49,000 nt of DNA from Apostichopus japonicus (lineage: Eukaryota > Echinodermata > Holothuroidea > Aspidochirotida > Stichopodidae), in NCBI RefSeq assembly GCF_037975245.1, contig NC_092576.1, positions 6,126,001 through 6,175,000 of the forward strand, written 5' to 3'. Position numbers and translations under genes: made by a program. Each line of letters starts with the position of its first letter. Within the stretch, counting starts at the first letter, position 1. This document shows, one piece after another, positions 42,601 through 49,000 of this stretch. The notes beneath the pieces were generated by a model that saw only the letters and a program-made list of their open reading frames with translations, was not told where the DNA came from and searched no databases.

Positions 42601-42787
42601 CGATGAGAAACGATTTTGTCAGGAAGAAAGGACTCGGTCCCTCGGGTTCGATAACTACCGTCTCGTGTCCATGGTCATGCCCGTGGTCATGTCCATGGTG
42701 ATCCTCTTGACTTCCGACATCGTTAAACAAAAGTAACATGAACAGAAAGTTGACGAATATGCTGCTGCACACGGTTCGCTTTTCCAT
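18280..42787 (-). CDS. SLC39A4/12-like: ZIP4/ZIP12-like zinc transporter (LIV-1 subfamily), 14 coding exons, complete
   Basis: Exons in transcription order: 42787-42467, 32997-32638, 32055-31845, 31468-31089, 29805-29634, 28804-28635, 27854-27690, 22658-22593, 21681-21586, 20694-20593, 20045-19994, 19395-19243, 18907-18720, 18417-18280. Every intron is GT..AG, phases match at all junctions, and the sum is 2574 nt (857 residues plus stop). Seen: signal peptide at about residues 1-27; cysteine-bearing helix-rich domain; about 30 His in 100 residues near 300-410; a [13 protein letters not shown] motif corresponding to the family's CPALxxQ signature; [16 protein letters not shown] in TM2; HNFGDG (~714-719) in TM4 and HELPHE (~743-748) in TM5; C-terminal YED. 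Known for the family: these proteins import Zn2+ across the plasma membrane as dimers, TM4/TM5 residues form the metal site, and a two-part ectodomain typifies ZIP4 and ZIP12. Longer than the ~650-690 residues usual in vertebrates, mainly from the His-rich segment and cytosolic loop. Expression of each exon is inference; ZIP4 versus ZIP12 orthology is not resolved. Confidence 0.93.
18720..18907 (-). CDS. ZIP exon 13: TM6-TM7
   Basis: 188 nt, residues about 750-812. The split GGT gives [20 protein letters not shown] across the junction, the standard ELGDFAxLLxxG continuation. It ends [18 protein letters not shown] before donor gtacgt. Confidence 0.95.
19243..19395 (-). CDS. ZIP exon 12: TM4-TM5 metal-transport core
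   Basis: 153 nt, residues about 699-749. Contains [20 protein letters not shown] and [15 protein letters not shown]. The HNxxDG and HExPHE motifs are the conserved metal-coordinating residues of the ZIP family. The position that is often S, A or T in HNFxDG is G here. Donor gtaagg, phase 1. Confidence 0.96.
19602..19760. repeat. (TA)n plus ACTTTGTTTTAACTATAT repeats
   Basis: About 44 TA units, then three short copies of ACTTTGTTTTAA separated by TA runs, in the ZIP intron between exons 11 and 12. Confidence 0.93.
19994..20045 (-). CDS. ZIP exon 11: loop end leading into TM4
   Basis: 52 nt, acceptor gctttacag, donor gtaagc. Reads [17 protein letters not shown] then a single T that completes TCG with exon 12, so the phase-1 end fits the next exon exactly. 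The basic RR patch before TM4 is typical of a cytosolic flank. Confidence 0.75.
20593..20694 (-). CDS. ZIP exon 10: cytosolic-loop mini-exon
   Basis: 102 nt (34 codons, phase 0/0), acceptor cccctcag, donor gtaagg. It encodes [20 protein letters not shown] and ends EKRHVFE. Acidic and polar, fitting the variable loop. DSGLS resembles a DSGxxS phosphodegron-like motif; this is only a resemblance. Confidence 0.7.
21586..21681 (-). CDS. ZIP exon 9: cytosolic-loop mini-exon
   Basis: 96 nt (32 codons, phase 0/0), acceptor ttcgcag, donor gttagt. Polar low-complexity text ([27 protein letters not shown]), as expected for the disordered TM3-TM4 loop. Assignment rests on position, strand, frame and splice sites rather than on conserved sequence. 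Confidence 0.7.
22593..22658 (-). CDS. ZIP exon 8: first cytosolic-loop mini-exon
   Basis: 66 nt (22 codons, phase 0/0) between cctcag and gtaaca. It reads [20 protein letters not shown], i.e. the GHSHSHG motif found just after TM3 in ZIP4/12. Too short to stand out as an open frame; recognised from splice signals, phase and the HTHSHG text. Confidence 0.8.
22987..27338. mobile_element. CACTA/EnSpm-like DNA transposon, 4.35 kb, in ZIP intron 7
   Basis: Left end CACTGAAAACTTAAATTGG and right end (inverted) CACTGAAAAAATAAACC, both flanked by TA. Inside each end are dense, mixed-orientation copies of TTAGTCGG/CCGACTAA/CCTTAGTCAG: about 20 in 23013-23390 and about 10 in 27088-27325. CACT[A/G] ends plus short subterminal repeats in both orientations are the known hallmark of CACTA/EnSpm elements. 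No transposase is recognisable, so the copy is non-autonomous or decayed. It contains the 24003-25093 palindrome. Confidence 0.68.
24003..25093. repeat. Giant imperfect palindrome, arms ~540 bp
   Basis: Left arm starts GACCGGGAGTCCAGAGGGTT at ~24004 and the right arm ends AACCCTCTGGACTCCCGCTC at ~25092. Paired blocks include TGGGAAGGTAACCAATTGCC with GGCAATTGGTTACCTTCCCA, and GCTGACCTAGGTCAGC in both arms. The centre is near 24549, between GTAAGGGATGGGC and GCCCATCCTTAC. Each arm also has internal direct repeats (GGGCATTGCCAGTAATT...GGTGGGGTACCC). Confidence 0.93.
27690..27854 (-). CDS. ZIP exon 7: extracellular His loop and TM3
   Basis: 165 nt, phase 0/0, residues about 539-593. It contains [20 protein letters not shown] followed by a helix [18 protein letters not shown], matching the ALGxHxH...FFLFE pattern of LIV-1 ZIPs. 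The acceptor is a clean tttttatag; the donor is gtaagt. Confidence 0.92.
28195..28612. repeat. 61-bp tandem array with GGTCACGTGCC units in ZIP intron 6
   Basis: GGTCAC starts units at 28195, 28255, 28316, 28380, 28440, 28501, 28565 and 28595 (60, 61, 64, 60, 61, 64, 30). Units contain TTAGGCTTAATCAAGTACCT and GTGTTAAGTTTGGTCACGT. Five carry the palindrome CACGTG and three CACGTA. It ends 22 bp before (genomic) exon 6, i.e. it starts the intron. Confidence 0.92.
28635..28804 (-). CDS. ZIP exon 6: TM1 and TM2
   Basis: Residues about 482-538, joined in phase 1 to exon 5 and ending phase 0 at donor gtaagt. It encodes one hydrophobic helix ([19 protein letters not shown]) and then [20 protein letters not shown], the ZIP TM2 signature with SGDAxxHLLP. 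The intron just downstream begins with a 61-bp tandem array. Confidence 0.93.
29060..29397. mobile_element. hAT-type MITE, 338 bp, with perfect 8-bp target duplication
   Basis: Left end CAGGGGTGGGCAACC, followed by CCCGCGGGCCACATGCGGCC; right end GGTTGCCCACCCTAGCTG. GCTTAGAG is present immediately outside both ends (29052-29059 and 29398-29405). CAG..GGGCAACC ends, GGCCCG-rich subterminal text and an 8-bp duplication are diagnostic of hAT elements. It lies in the ZIP intron between exons 5 and 6. Confidence 0.93.
29634..29805 (-). CDS. ZIP exon 5: PAL-motif region next to TM1
   Basis: Residues about 425-481; acceptor gttccttcag, donor gtaatt, phase 1 end. It opens [20 protein letters not shown], the typical CLSAxDLLxxHG block of ZIP4/12, and contains [13 protein letters not shown]. 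Most family members have PAL where this has PSL, a conservative A to S change in the dimer-contact motif. Confidence 0.92.
31089..31468 (-). CDS. ZIP exon 4: extreme histidine-rich extracellular segment
   Basis: Residues about 298-424. The split codon GAA joins exon 3 (phase 1). After [13 protein letters not shown] come HDHGDHDH-type repeats, a basic patch [16 protein letters not shown], a second His cluster ([20 protein letters not shown]), then a helix ending LLSKQ before donor gttagt. I count about 30 His in about 100 residues. In ZIP4/10/12 such segments are thought to capture or sense zinc; that role here is inference. The opposite-strand reading (RGRGHDRR) is only a shadow. Confidence 0.92.
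31845..32055 (-). CDS. ZIP exon 3: second ectodomain segment
   Basis: Residues about 228-297, acceptor aattcaag, donor gtgagt in phase 1. Text such as [18 protein letters not shown] and [20 protein letters not shown] parallels the C-x-D-I-x-x-L...SGxCxxxxP...F block of vertebrate ZIP4, placing the first paired cysteine of this block at the exon start. Confidence 0.88.
32638..32997 (-). CDS. ZIP exon 2: helix-rich ectodomain
   Basis: Codons 108-227, phase 0 at both ends, acceptor ..ttacttgtag and donor gtatgc. It begins [16 protein letters not shown], continuing the C..C pattern from exon 1, and contains [16 protein letters not shown] and [14 protein letters not shown], alpha-helical leucine-rich text as in the ZIP4 helix-rich domain. 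It has no start codon early on, so a simple ATG-based scan misses it. Confidence 0.88.
33738..33912. repeat. ~27-bp tandem repeat (CACGTTTTCAGTCCGAAAAT)
   Basis: About six or seven units of ACACGTTTTCAGTCCGAAAA plus TAAAAT, some shortened to ACACGTTTTCAGTCCG. Within ZIP intron 1. Confidence 0.9.
34235..34315 (+). pseudogene. Small second fragment of the reverse-transcriptase element
   Basis: [22 protein letters not shown] resembles [20 protein letters not shown] in the larger relic at 36.7 kb, and the DNA CAACAATCTCTTACCTTTAG is identical in both. A short insertion-derived or duplicated piece. Confidence 0.55.
34368..34555. repeat. C-rich degenerate repeat (GGACAATTACCCC)
   Basis: Units of CGGACAATTCCC/ACCC with C runs of up to 13. 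Translation as proline-rich text is not taken as coding. Confidence 0.7.
34566..34815 (+). repeat. Interspersed repeat with DR1 sites (copies 2 and 3 in tandem)
   Basis: Two ~138-bp copies: GGTTTCACGATTTAACCTCT... and GGTTTACACAATTTGATCCC..., each with a TGACC-type direct repeat, CTTCTTNNACTCAATGTGG and TACTTCTANACACTAAAT. The second has TGACCTTTGACCTC at 34743-34756, a perfect DR1 on the minus strand (AGGTCA A AGGTCA). Confidence 0.75.
34830..35790. other. ZIP intron 1 segment without recognised features
   Basis: AT-rich, with C12 and A9 tracts near 35268-35315. Nothing else seen. Confidence 0.5.
35810..36880 (+). pseudogene. Decayed non-LTR retrotransposon reverse transcriptase (Jockey/CR1-like)
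   Basis: Successive frames give [11 protein letters not shown], then [20 protein letters not shown] with IFADDTSIF (catalytic DD at about 36089-36094), then [47 protein letters not shown] and [11 protein letters not shown]. These are RT palm motifs and the C-terminal part of LINE-type polymerases in the right order, but with at least three frame changes and several stops. Truncated at the 5' side; endonuclease part not seen. Inside ZIP intron 1, antisense to ZIP. Confidence 0.9.
36926..37577. mobile_element. Composite repeat with GGCGGAA ends and G/C-run hairpins
   Basis: Left GGGCGGCGGAACCGGGGGGG and, inverted at the right, CGGCGGAAGC...CTGGGGGGGG. GGGGGCGCGTGCCCCCCC forms a short palindrome near 36955. 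It includes TCCTGGCTACGCCCCTGA (37187-37204), the end of the TATCCAGG MITE family. Boundaries uncertain; it abuts the next element. Confidence 0.45.
37605..38237. repeat. Left GATATC palindromic array
   Basis: About 32 units of 20-21 bp, each spanning GATATC to the next GATATC with spacer CA(T/G/C/A)CAA(A/T)T(A/C/G)ATTTG. The spacing is close to two helical turns, and every unit is itself near-palindromic. Confidence 0.93.
38330..38603 (+). pseudogene. Possible coding relic in the foldback core
   Basis: An open stretch 38330-38496 reads [20 protein letters not shown] and [20 protein letters not shown]. The overlapping frame 38433-38603 is a 56-codon ATG-to-TGA frame reading [40 protein letters not shown]. 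Helical, Gln/Ala-rich; it could be one exon or a frameshifted gene tail. Not recognised. Confidence 0.22.
38978..39596. mobile_element. Nested MITE with CAGGC..GTA.CCA.G ends
   Basis: Left CAGGCACGTAGCCAAGTAGG with a G10 run; right CCTGGATACACGCCTG. Inverted ends agree at most of 16 positions, and GCGCCCCCGGGTTAGAAAAT before the right end matches the 4551 element. No clear target duplication. Confidence 0.5.
39600..39666. repeat. (TA)n microsatellite
   Basis: Directly follows the nested MITE's right end. Confidence 0.93.
40205..40550. repeat. Right GATATC palindromic array
   Basis: About 17 units of the same ~20-bp GATATC motif in the right arm, including one GACATC variant and a few TCATATC/TGATATG variants. 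It ends in the perfect 66-bp terminal repeat. Confidence 0.92.
40585..40984. other. ZIP intron 1 segment, T-rich, no gene seen
   Basis: TATATGTATATG and GTTGTTGTTG low-complexity runs; nothing recognised. Confidence 0.45.
40998..41405. repeat. 15-bp minisatellite (TACCCTGCAGCTCTT)
   Basis: About 27 units alternating CCCTGCAGCTCTTA and CCCTGTACCTCTTA types, with CTGCAG in many. Stop-free in two frames (YPAALTL-like text), a side-effect of unit length. Confidence 0.93.
41470..41548. repeat. GCGATGCGAGGCGA simple repeat
   Basis: CpG-rich degenerate GCGA(T/A/G)GCG units, unlike the AT-rich surroundings. Confidence 0.6.
41803..42275. repeat. Tandem duplication, 236-bp unit, two copies
   Basis: TAAAGGTCAACAGTATCGCC begins copies at 41805 and 42041; both run through ATTAGATTGTCAATCTGAAC and CCTTTGAAAACTATTCAGCA with few differences. 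It lies just 3' of ZIP exon 1 in genomic order. Confidence 0.93.
42467..42787 (-). CDS. ZIP exon 1: signal peptide, short His run, start of helix-rich domain
   Basis: Encodes residues 1-107. The start ATG at 42787 is followed by a hydrophobic stretch ([13 protein letters not shown]) and a plausible cleavage near [24 protein letters not shown]-like run comes next, then an amphipathic part with [12 protein letters not shown], matching the cysteine pair of the ZIP4 helix-rich domain. The donor gtgagt directly follows GAG (phase 0). The alternative read-through runs 15 more codons to a stop at 42410 and lacks family similarity. Confidence 0.88.
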
Positions 42788-43696
42788 CTTGATGATCTAT
42801 AATAGCAGCTTCTATGGCCTGTTATATTAACTTGACTACCTGTTAGAGCAGACGTCTGCCGATATTGTTGAAAGTGTCGTGCACTCGTTCTGTTATCTCC
42901 ACACGTTCCTAAATGTTGCGGTTTGGTTGCCGCCCGGTCGCTCAGTGGTTTGCAGACAGCTCTGTTGGTTTCTGGGAAAGTTTATCGACTAACGACCGTA
43001 CTCGTGAAAAAATGTTTGATAGCGATCCCAAAAGGTAGACGGGAAAAGTTGAGCTGAGAGACTACGAGCTTACGACTCCTTCAAATCTACGGATAAAAAT
43101 AACGACCATTGAACGTAGACATTTTAAATGGATGAATGGAAGAACATTAACGAGAAAAGTGATTTGAAGGTCACTTTCTACTCACTTTTTTTTTCGAAGA
43201 CAATGTATTTTTCCAAAAATGCCGACGGTTGCATTAATTTGAGATTTTGATTTGGTTGCGGAGGGCAAACTGGCGGGAGCAAGTGTTCCAAGTTGAGGGG
43301 TATCTTACCTGCACTCCCCTCTCCCCCCCCCCGCCCATCCCCTCCCCCACTCAACGCACCTCGCTTCCTCTGATTACGCAAGGGATTTGCTATAATCTAC
43401 TGGCACCACATGAAAACTGAATCTGTTTCGTCAGTCTTCCAACATTGCACTGAACAGGACGTATGACAACTATATATTTAGTTCTACAGAGTTTGAAAAT
43501 ACAACAAAAAAGCAAACCATGACGTTACATTTTGTGGGACACAAAATATTCAGTTATTTCTTATTTTGATATTAAACGGGGAGTACTTCTCTAACCAGGA
43601 GCAGGCGGCTATTTATAAGCACGTGAATCCAGTTTTAGGGGAATCTAATTATGTGTGACTATACCAAAACTAGTGAAACGGAGTGCAGCAAATTCA
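42788..43696. other. Upstream region and presumed 5' UTR of the ZIP gene
   Basis: No coding exon seen. Contains C-rich stretches at 43320-43350 and the TATA/E-box candidate listed separately. Confidence 0.4.
43610..43625 (-). promoter_or_regulatory. Candidate TATA box with adjacent E-box upstream of the ZIP gene
   Basis: On the minus strand, CACGTG (43625-43620) lies directly upstream of CTTATAAATAG (43619-43609). It is about 820 nt before the ZIP ATG, which would imply a long 5' UTR or a missed leader intron. It is the best TATA-like site I saw on that side. Weak inference: AT-rich DNA yields such matches by chance. Confidence 0.22.
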
Positions 43697-43705
43697 TGAT
43701 CCAAG

Positions 43706-44034
43706 CAGGGTCTGATTAACCCACAAGCAGGGTCAGATTAACCCACAAGCAGGGTCAGATTAACCCACAAGCAGGGTCAGATTAACCCACAAGCAAGGTC
43801 AGATTAACCCACAAGCAGGGTCAGATTAACCCACAAGCAGGGTCAGATTAACCCACAAGCAAGGTCAGATTAACCCACAAGCAGGGTCAGATTAACCCAC
43901 AAGCAGGGTCAGATTAACCCACAAGCAAGGTCAGATTAACCCACAAGCAGGGTCAGATTAACCCACAAGCAGGGTCAGATTAACCCACAAGCAGGGTCAG
44001 ATAACCCCACAAGCAGGGTCAGATTAACCCGCAA
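43706..44034. repeat. 22-bp satellite, 15 copies
   Basis: AGCAGGGTCAGATTAACCCACA repeated almost perfectly; copies 5, 8 and 11 read AGCAAGGTC, so a 66-bp three-copy period is superimposed. No spacers, so not a CRISPR. Confidence 0.96.
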
Positions 44035-46187
44035 GCTAATAAAGATGTAGCCTTAGGCCCTCACTTGTTTTAGGTCCTTCAATATTCAGCTTTGTGCATG
44101 GGATTCAAAATGTTTCTAAAGGTATGATCAAAGTTAAGTGAAGTTCCTTTTCATTTTTGATGAACAAATTATAGTAACAAAACATACCTCTTTATTTTTA
44201 CAATTATCTGAAAGACTCCAAGCGGGCATTTCAAAAATTACATTTTTAGAGGGGTTATCTTGAGAAGCTTTCAGTTAACATCTGACAACAGAGTCCTTGC
44301 AATTAATTTATCTTTATTTGCATTTATATCCACACCATCAATTGGATTCAAACTTTTTTATTACGTCGTTGTACACTGTGGTTATTTTGGTCAAGTCTTG
44401 CTTTAGTTACCCAATCGGCAATAAAATAGATTCAAACTAAATTTTGTCAAGTTGTCATTATTTGTGTGATTAATATCTGTCCTATCGCGGACTTTTATGA
44501 ATTTTTGTTGCATAAATTAAGACAGTTCCTCCGCATGAGCCTTGTGCCCTTCAAACGTTTACTTCCGGGCCTGAATCCCAAGCAAAATAAAGCTAATAAA
44601 ACTGGCTAACATCACCTCACTGGAATTTACACACTTTCTTAATTATTGTAGCCCCTTTTTATTTGGGCATTAAATCAAATGGTACTTAAAGGCTACCGTA
44701 ATCTTTGCACAAAGCACAATGGACAATGGAGCAGACCTCAGGTGTGCAGAAATGTGAGTACCGTGTGAATATCGACAAAGGTCACATCGTGTCACCCACA
44801 ACCATTATTTCTGTGTTACCGCTGGGAGATAGAAGCGGCTGCAAATAGCTAGCTAAACCGCTTCCCCCCCCCCACTTTTTTTTCTGTTCTGTTTTTTAAA
44901 GCTGCATGTCAAAGTCTGGAGGTTGCCTTCAGACCACATGAAGACAATAAATTATATTTGATATTCTGGTATGTGATACTGTTATTGATGGTCCACTTAA
45001 GTTTCAAACATTTATTGATTAAAGTCCCATTGTTCATGCAATCTCGGTGGTCTAGACATTCGTTTCCACTTTTTTTTTCCTTTTCGTTCTATATTGTCTA
45101 TAACGATAAGTACACACAATGGCAACTCCTTGATTGTATGTGTTCATTCGCTCGATCTTCTTTGGGGTGGGGGTGGGGTTGAGGGGGAGGACATCGTCAA
45201 GATAGCATAATTATTTAATATTTTACTTCCGATTGTAGAGGGCCGACGGATCGTCGCCCGACGGACTAATTCGATATCGATTCGATGCCGATCGTTTAAG
45301 GAAAAAAACTGCTAGCACTCCAGATAATATTCCTTCACCTCTCTCTTTTTTCTTTTCTTTCTTTTTCTTTAGTTAAAAGGGTTTCCTTCGAGTAGTCTAA
45401 GACATCAATTAAAAGCGACTGGACTACGAAGTCTAAAACACCAACCATTAGGTCAGTACCTCAGTTGCTAAGCAACACTCTGTGGCACTTCTGTCTACTT
45501 GTAAAGTTACGTACGGTGGGTTTTTGCCTGCGTGCCAGGTTTGGGGAAAGTTTACAAAGTTTAATTGAAGAAGGGTGCTGACAGTTTAAATTAAAATTCA
45601 TGTAGGGTAGTAGTAAAGTTTGAGCAAAAGCGGTTCACGCCGGGCCTCTGTGACCTTGTTAGTAGGAAAACAACTGGTTATTGTGATGGTCGATGGAAAG
45701 AAGTTTTACTGATCAACATAGTACGTTTCGTCCTTTGTCTTTTTCTAACACTACAAATCGCATTTGGGGGGCACCTGGGGGCACGATTTTCTTTTGGGTA
45801 GGGCACGTGCCCACCCCCCCCCACCAGGCTACCCCTTGGTGACGCCACTGACTAGCGTTTCCCTCGTGCAACATCTATACTTTGATGATCCCAAAAAACA
45901 GGTTCACAAGGGCGTCACAATTTTATTCCAGAACAAATGGTGTTAAATGTATCATTTAGAGTGGCCTGCTGATTTTATGACATTAAAAGAACCTGTTTTG
46001 ATTGAGTTATTAGAGTTTTACAAAATAAAACAGCGGGTTAACACTAAGATATGAGACTATGAGAGGAATCATGGCATCACCAATATATACTAGCTTATAG
46101 AAACGGTTGTAGCCCTCTTCTATATTAATTAGTACTTTTGGTCAATTCGACTATGACATTTCAATACTAAACTTCAATCTTAAGTCA
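44035..46187. other. No gene seen; partial G/C-run repeat end
   Basis: 45764-45854 has GGGGGGCACCTGGGGGCACG and GGCACGTGCCC, ending CCTTGGTGACGCCACTGACT, likely one end of a repeat of the GGGGGCACGTGCCCCC type. Otherwise AT-rich unique-looking DNA. Confidence 0.45.
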
Positions 46188-46290
46188 GATTTCAGGTTTG
46201 TGATGCTTTAAATGTCTGGAAGAGACAATTGTCATTGAATAATCTAACTTGTCTCCAAATTAAAGGAGTATTCCGGTAGGCAGAGCCGAC
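46188..46290. repeat. Outlying copy of the 117-bp repeat
   Basis: GAAGAGACAATTGTCATTGA and AATAATCTAACTTGTCTCC as in the array at 46.6 kb, about 300 bp away and more diverged (AAAGGAGTATTCCGGTAGGC). Confidence 0.85.
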
Positions 46291-46579
46291 TTTGTCGAAA
46301 CATTCCCTCACACACCTGCTACATTAATCGCTGCAAAGATGATCTCATTACGACAGTTAAAAATCCCTCCCCGCCCCCACCCCACCCCTTCCCTCGAGCA
46401 CCGGTATGTGTTAACGTGAGGATATGGATGTTCAAAGTTTAATTTAATAATCATTTAATGTATCTGGAATCATTGTATAATATGTGCAGATCGTGAACAT
46501 ATATATATGTCTTAGCTGCATTAAGGTATCTGGCAAGATGAGATCACGTGCTAACCGTGATTACTTACTACGCAATATA

Positions 46580-46952
46580 AACAAAACAAGACCATCGTTG
46601 GCCACATTTCAGGCTTGTGATGTTTTAAATTTCTAGAAGAGACAATTGTCATTGAATAATCTAACTTGTCTCCAAATTAAAGAAGTATTCCGGTAGGCAA
46701 AACAAGACCATCGTTGGCCAAATTTCAGGCTTGTGATGTTTTAAATTTCTAGAAGAGACAATTGTCATTGAATAATCTAACTTGTCTCCAAATTAAAGAA
46801 GTATTCCGGTAGGCAAAACAAGACCATCGTTGGCCAAATTTCAGGCTTGTGATGTTTTAAATTTCTAGAAGAGACAATTGTCATTGAATAATCTAACTTG
46901 TCTCCAAATTAAAGAAGTATTCCGGTAGGCAAAACAAGACCATCGTTGGTGA
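46580..46952. repeat. 117-bp tandem repeat, three copies plus partial
   Basis: ATTTCAGGCTTGTGATG at 46605, 46722 and 46838, each followed by AGAGACAATTGTCATTGAAT and GGCAAAACAAGACCATCGTT. The copies are nearly identical, so the duplication is recent. GACAATTGTC is palindromic. Confidence 0.95.
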
Positions 46953-48045
<1,093 letters not shown>

Positions 48046-48049
48046 TAAT

Positions 48050-48670
48050 TTAATTTTCTAAATGTATATATGTATGGACGAGAAGGCAAACTTGAAACAG
48101 GACACACGGCATAACGTTTAAATGATCTAAAATAATTTGTCAAATTATCAAGGCTATATAATGAAGAAGGATGCACCATCCTTGAGGCAGCTACAATGTA
48201 TTTTGAACAGACTTATGAGCAGAAAACTCCTCATCTAAAGCTTATTTTATTACATTAATACCTATTGGATCAACTTCTCCTATAAATCCACATATATTTT
48301 CCACTTCTTTTTTTTTCAGAATCTTCCTAGTACTAATGGATCTTTTCATTGATTACAAGTTCAAACTGTTTTCAAGTTTCTATAATTGTCTTACCAACAG
48401 GAGCCTGACCTTCATTACGTTCTGGTCGATCACATCTGTGTCTAATTCTATACGCTCTAATCCAGTTCCTCAGACAGACTACTTTTGCAGTCTGAACAAT
48501 TTAACGGTAATTTAAATAATCCCTGCGGTGGCAAGTAGCGTCCCGTCCTACATTGAAGTTTTGGCCTGTACAGAAGCTATGTCAATTTTAGTTTATTTCA
48601 GGACTTCACATGTGGCTCATCTTTTGTTATGTGACCCGAAGCGCCCTCTTCTTTCTTTGTGAACTTTATA
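48050..48670. other. No gene seen
   Basis: Unique-looking AT-rich DNA between the (TA)n tract and the terminal SINE. Confidence 0.45.
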
Positions 48671-48982
48671 AATATATAATAATAATAATCAGCAGTTATC
48701 TTTACGACGCTTAAGCGACCACAAATGTGGGAGAAACCCGCAAGGGCTTTATGGATTACAACTTACACGTCGGTAGGCTTCCAATTCAACATTATTTTAA
48801 CTCAGATTTGGAATCTTTTCAATTCAGAAAGTCATTTCAGATGGGAAAACCATAGACTGTTCTTGGATGAAAACCCACCTTACTATGACCCGGCCGGGAA
48901 TCGAACCCCGAACCTCCCGATTGCTAAGCCTCATTGCTTCAAATGCCACCGCCTTTATCCACTTGGCCACAGCACCGGTCTT
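48671..48982 (-). mobile_element. tRNA-derived SINE, nearly full length
   Basis: On the minus strand it begins GACCGGTGCTGTGGCCAAGT with A box TGGCCAAGTGG (48969-48959) and B box GGTTCGATTCC (48907-48897). The head closes with CCCGGCCGGGTC and the long A-to-B span resembles a class II (Leu/Ser) tRNA. A ~200-bp body follows (ATCCATAAAGCCCTTGCGGG, GGTCGCTTAAGCGTCGTAAA) and an (ATT)n tail at 48689-48671. Unrelated in body to the (TA)n-associated SINE. Confidence 0.8.
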
Positions 48983-49000
48983 GAATCTTAGGCATTAAAA

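Noticed and set aside
43706-44034. CRISPR-like direct repeats
   Set aside because: Repeats are contiguous with no spacers and the genome is eukaryotic; it is a satellite.
48886-48982. Functional tRNA gene on the minus strand
   Set aside because: Acceptor-stem halves do not pair cleanly and the sequence continues into a SINE body with an (ATT)n tail.

Overview
This is a eukaryotic, almost certainly metazoan, window: the genes are split by long introns with GT..AG junctions and consistent phases, and most of the DNA is microsatellite, minisatellite and transposon-derived. The two genes (a LIV-1-type ZIP zinc transporter and an Ig/EGF-domain protein of the kind expanded in marine invertebrate deuterostomes), together with the repeat style, make an echinoderm such as a sea cucumber plausible. 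That taxonomic guess is inference only.

Layout. 1-6330: no gene recognised; a 168-bp tandem repeat, a MITE family with GGGGCGTATCCAGG-type ends and purine-rich bodies, and a fragment matching the 5' part of U2 snRNA. 6332-12069 (+): five phase-1 exons of an extracellular Ig-like/EGF-like protein resembling the ectodomain of Tie-type receptors. No first exon was found, and no fibronectin, membrane or kinase part follows. A relic second copy of its first recognised exon (6332) is interrupted by a 1-kb 18-bp minisatellite. The intron after the fourth exon is filled by an array whose unit copies that exon's own 5' splice site. 12070-18170: 3' UTR/poly(A) candidates, then gene-free repeat-bearing DNA.

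18280-42787 (-): a complete 14-exon ZIP4/ZIP12-like gene. I reconstructed every junction; phases agree throughout and give 857 residues: signal peptide, helix-rich domain, very His-rich segment, PAL-type motif, eight expected membrane helices and the HNxxDG and HELPHE metal motifs. Its introns hold (i) a 4.35-kb CACTA/EnSpm-like element with dense subterminal TTAGTCGG motifs and a 1.1-kb inverted repeat inside, (ii) a 338-bp hAT-type MITE with a perfect 8-bp target duplication, (iii) a decayed non-LTR reverse transcriptase, and (iv) a 3.0-kb foldback-like element with 66-bp perfect inverted ends running into long arrays of ~20-bp GATATC palindromic units. 42788-49000: a candidate TATA/E-box upstream of the ZIP gene, a 22-bp satellite, a 117-bp tandem duplication, (TA)n tracts with SINE fragments, and a full tRNA-derived SINE at the right edge.

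The strongest unusual items are the GATATC foldback element (37579-40577), the CACTA-like element with its internal long hairpin (22987-27338), the array that multiplies a splice donor (10660-11297) with a trimeric higher-order structure shared by two other arrays, and the stop codon that overlaps a would-be phase-1 donor at the end of the Ig/EGF gene.
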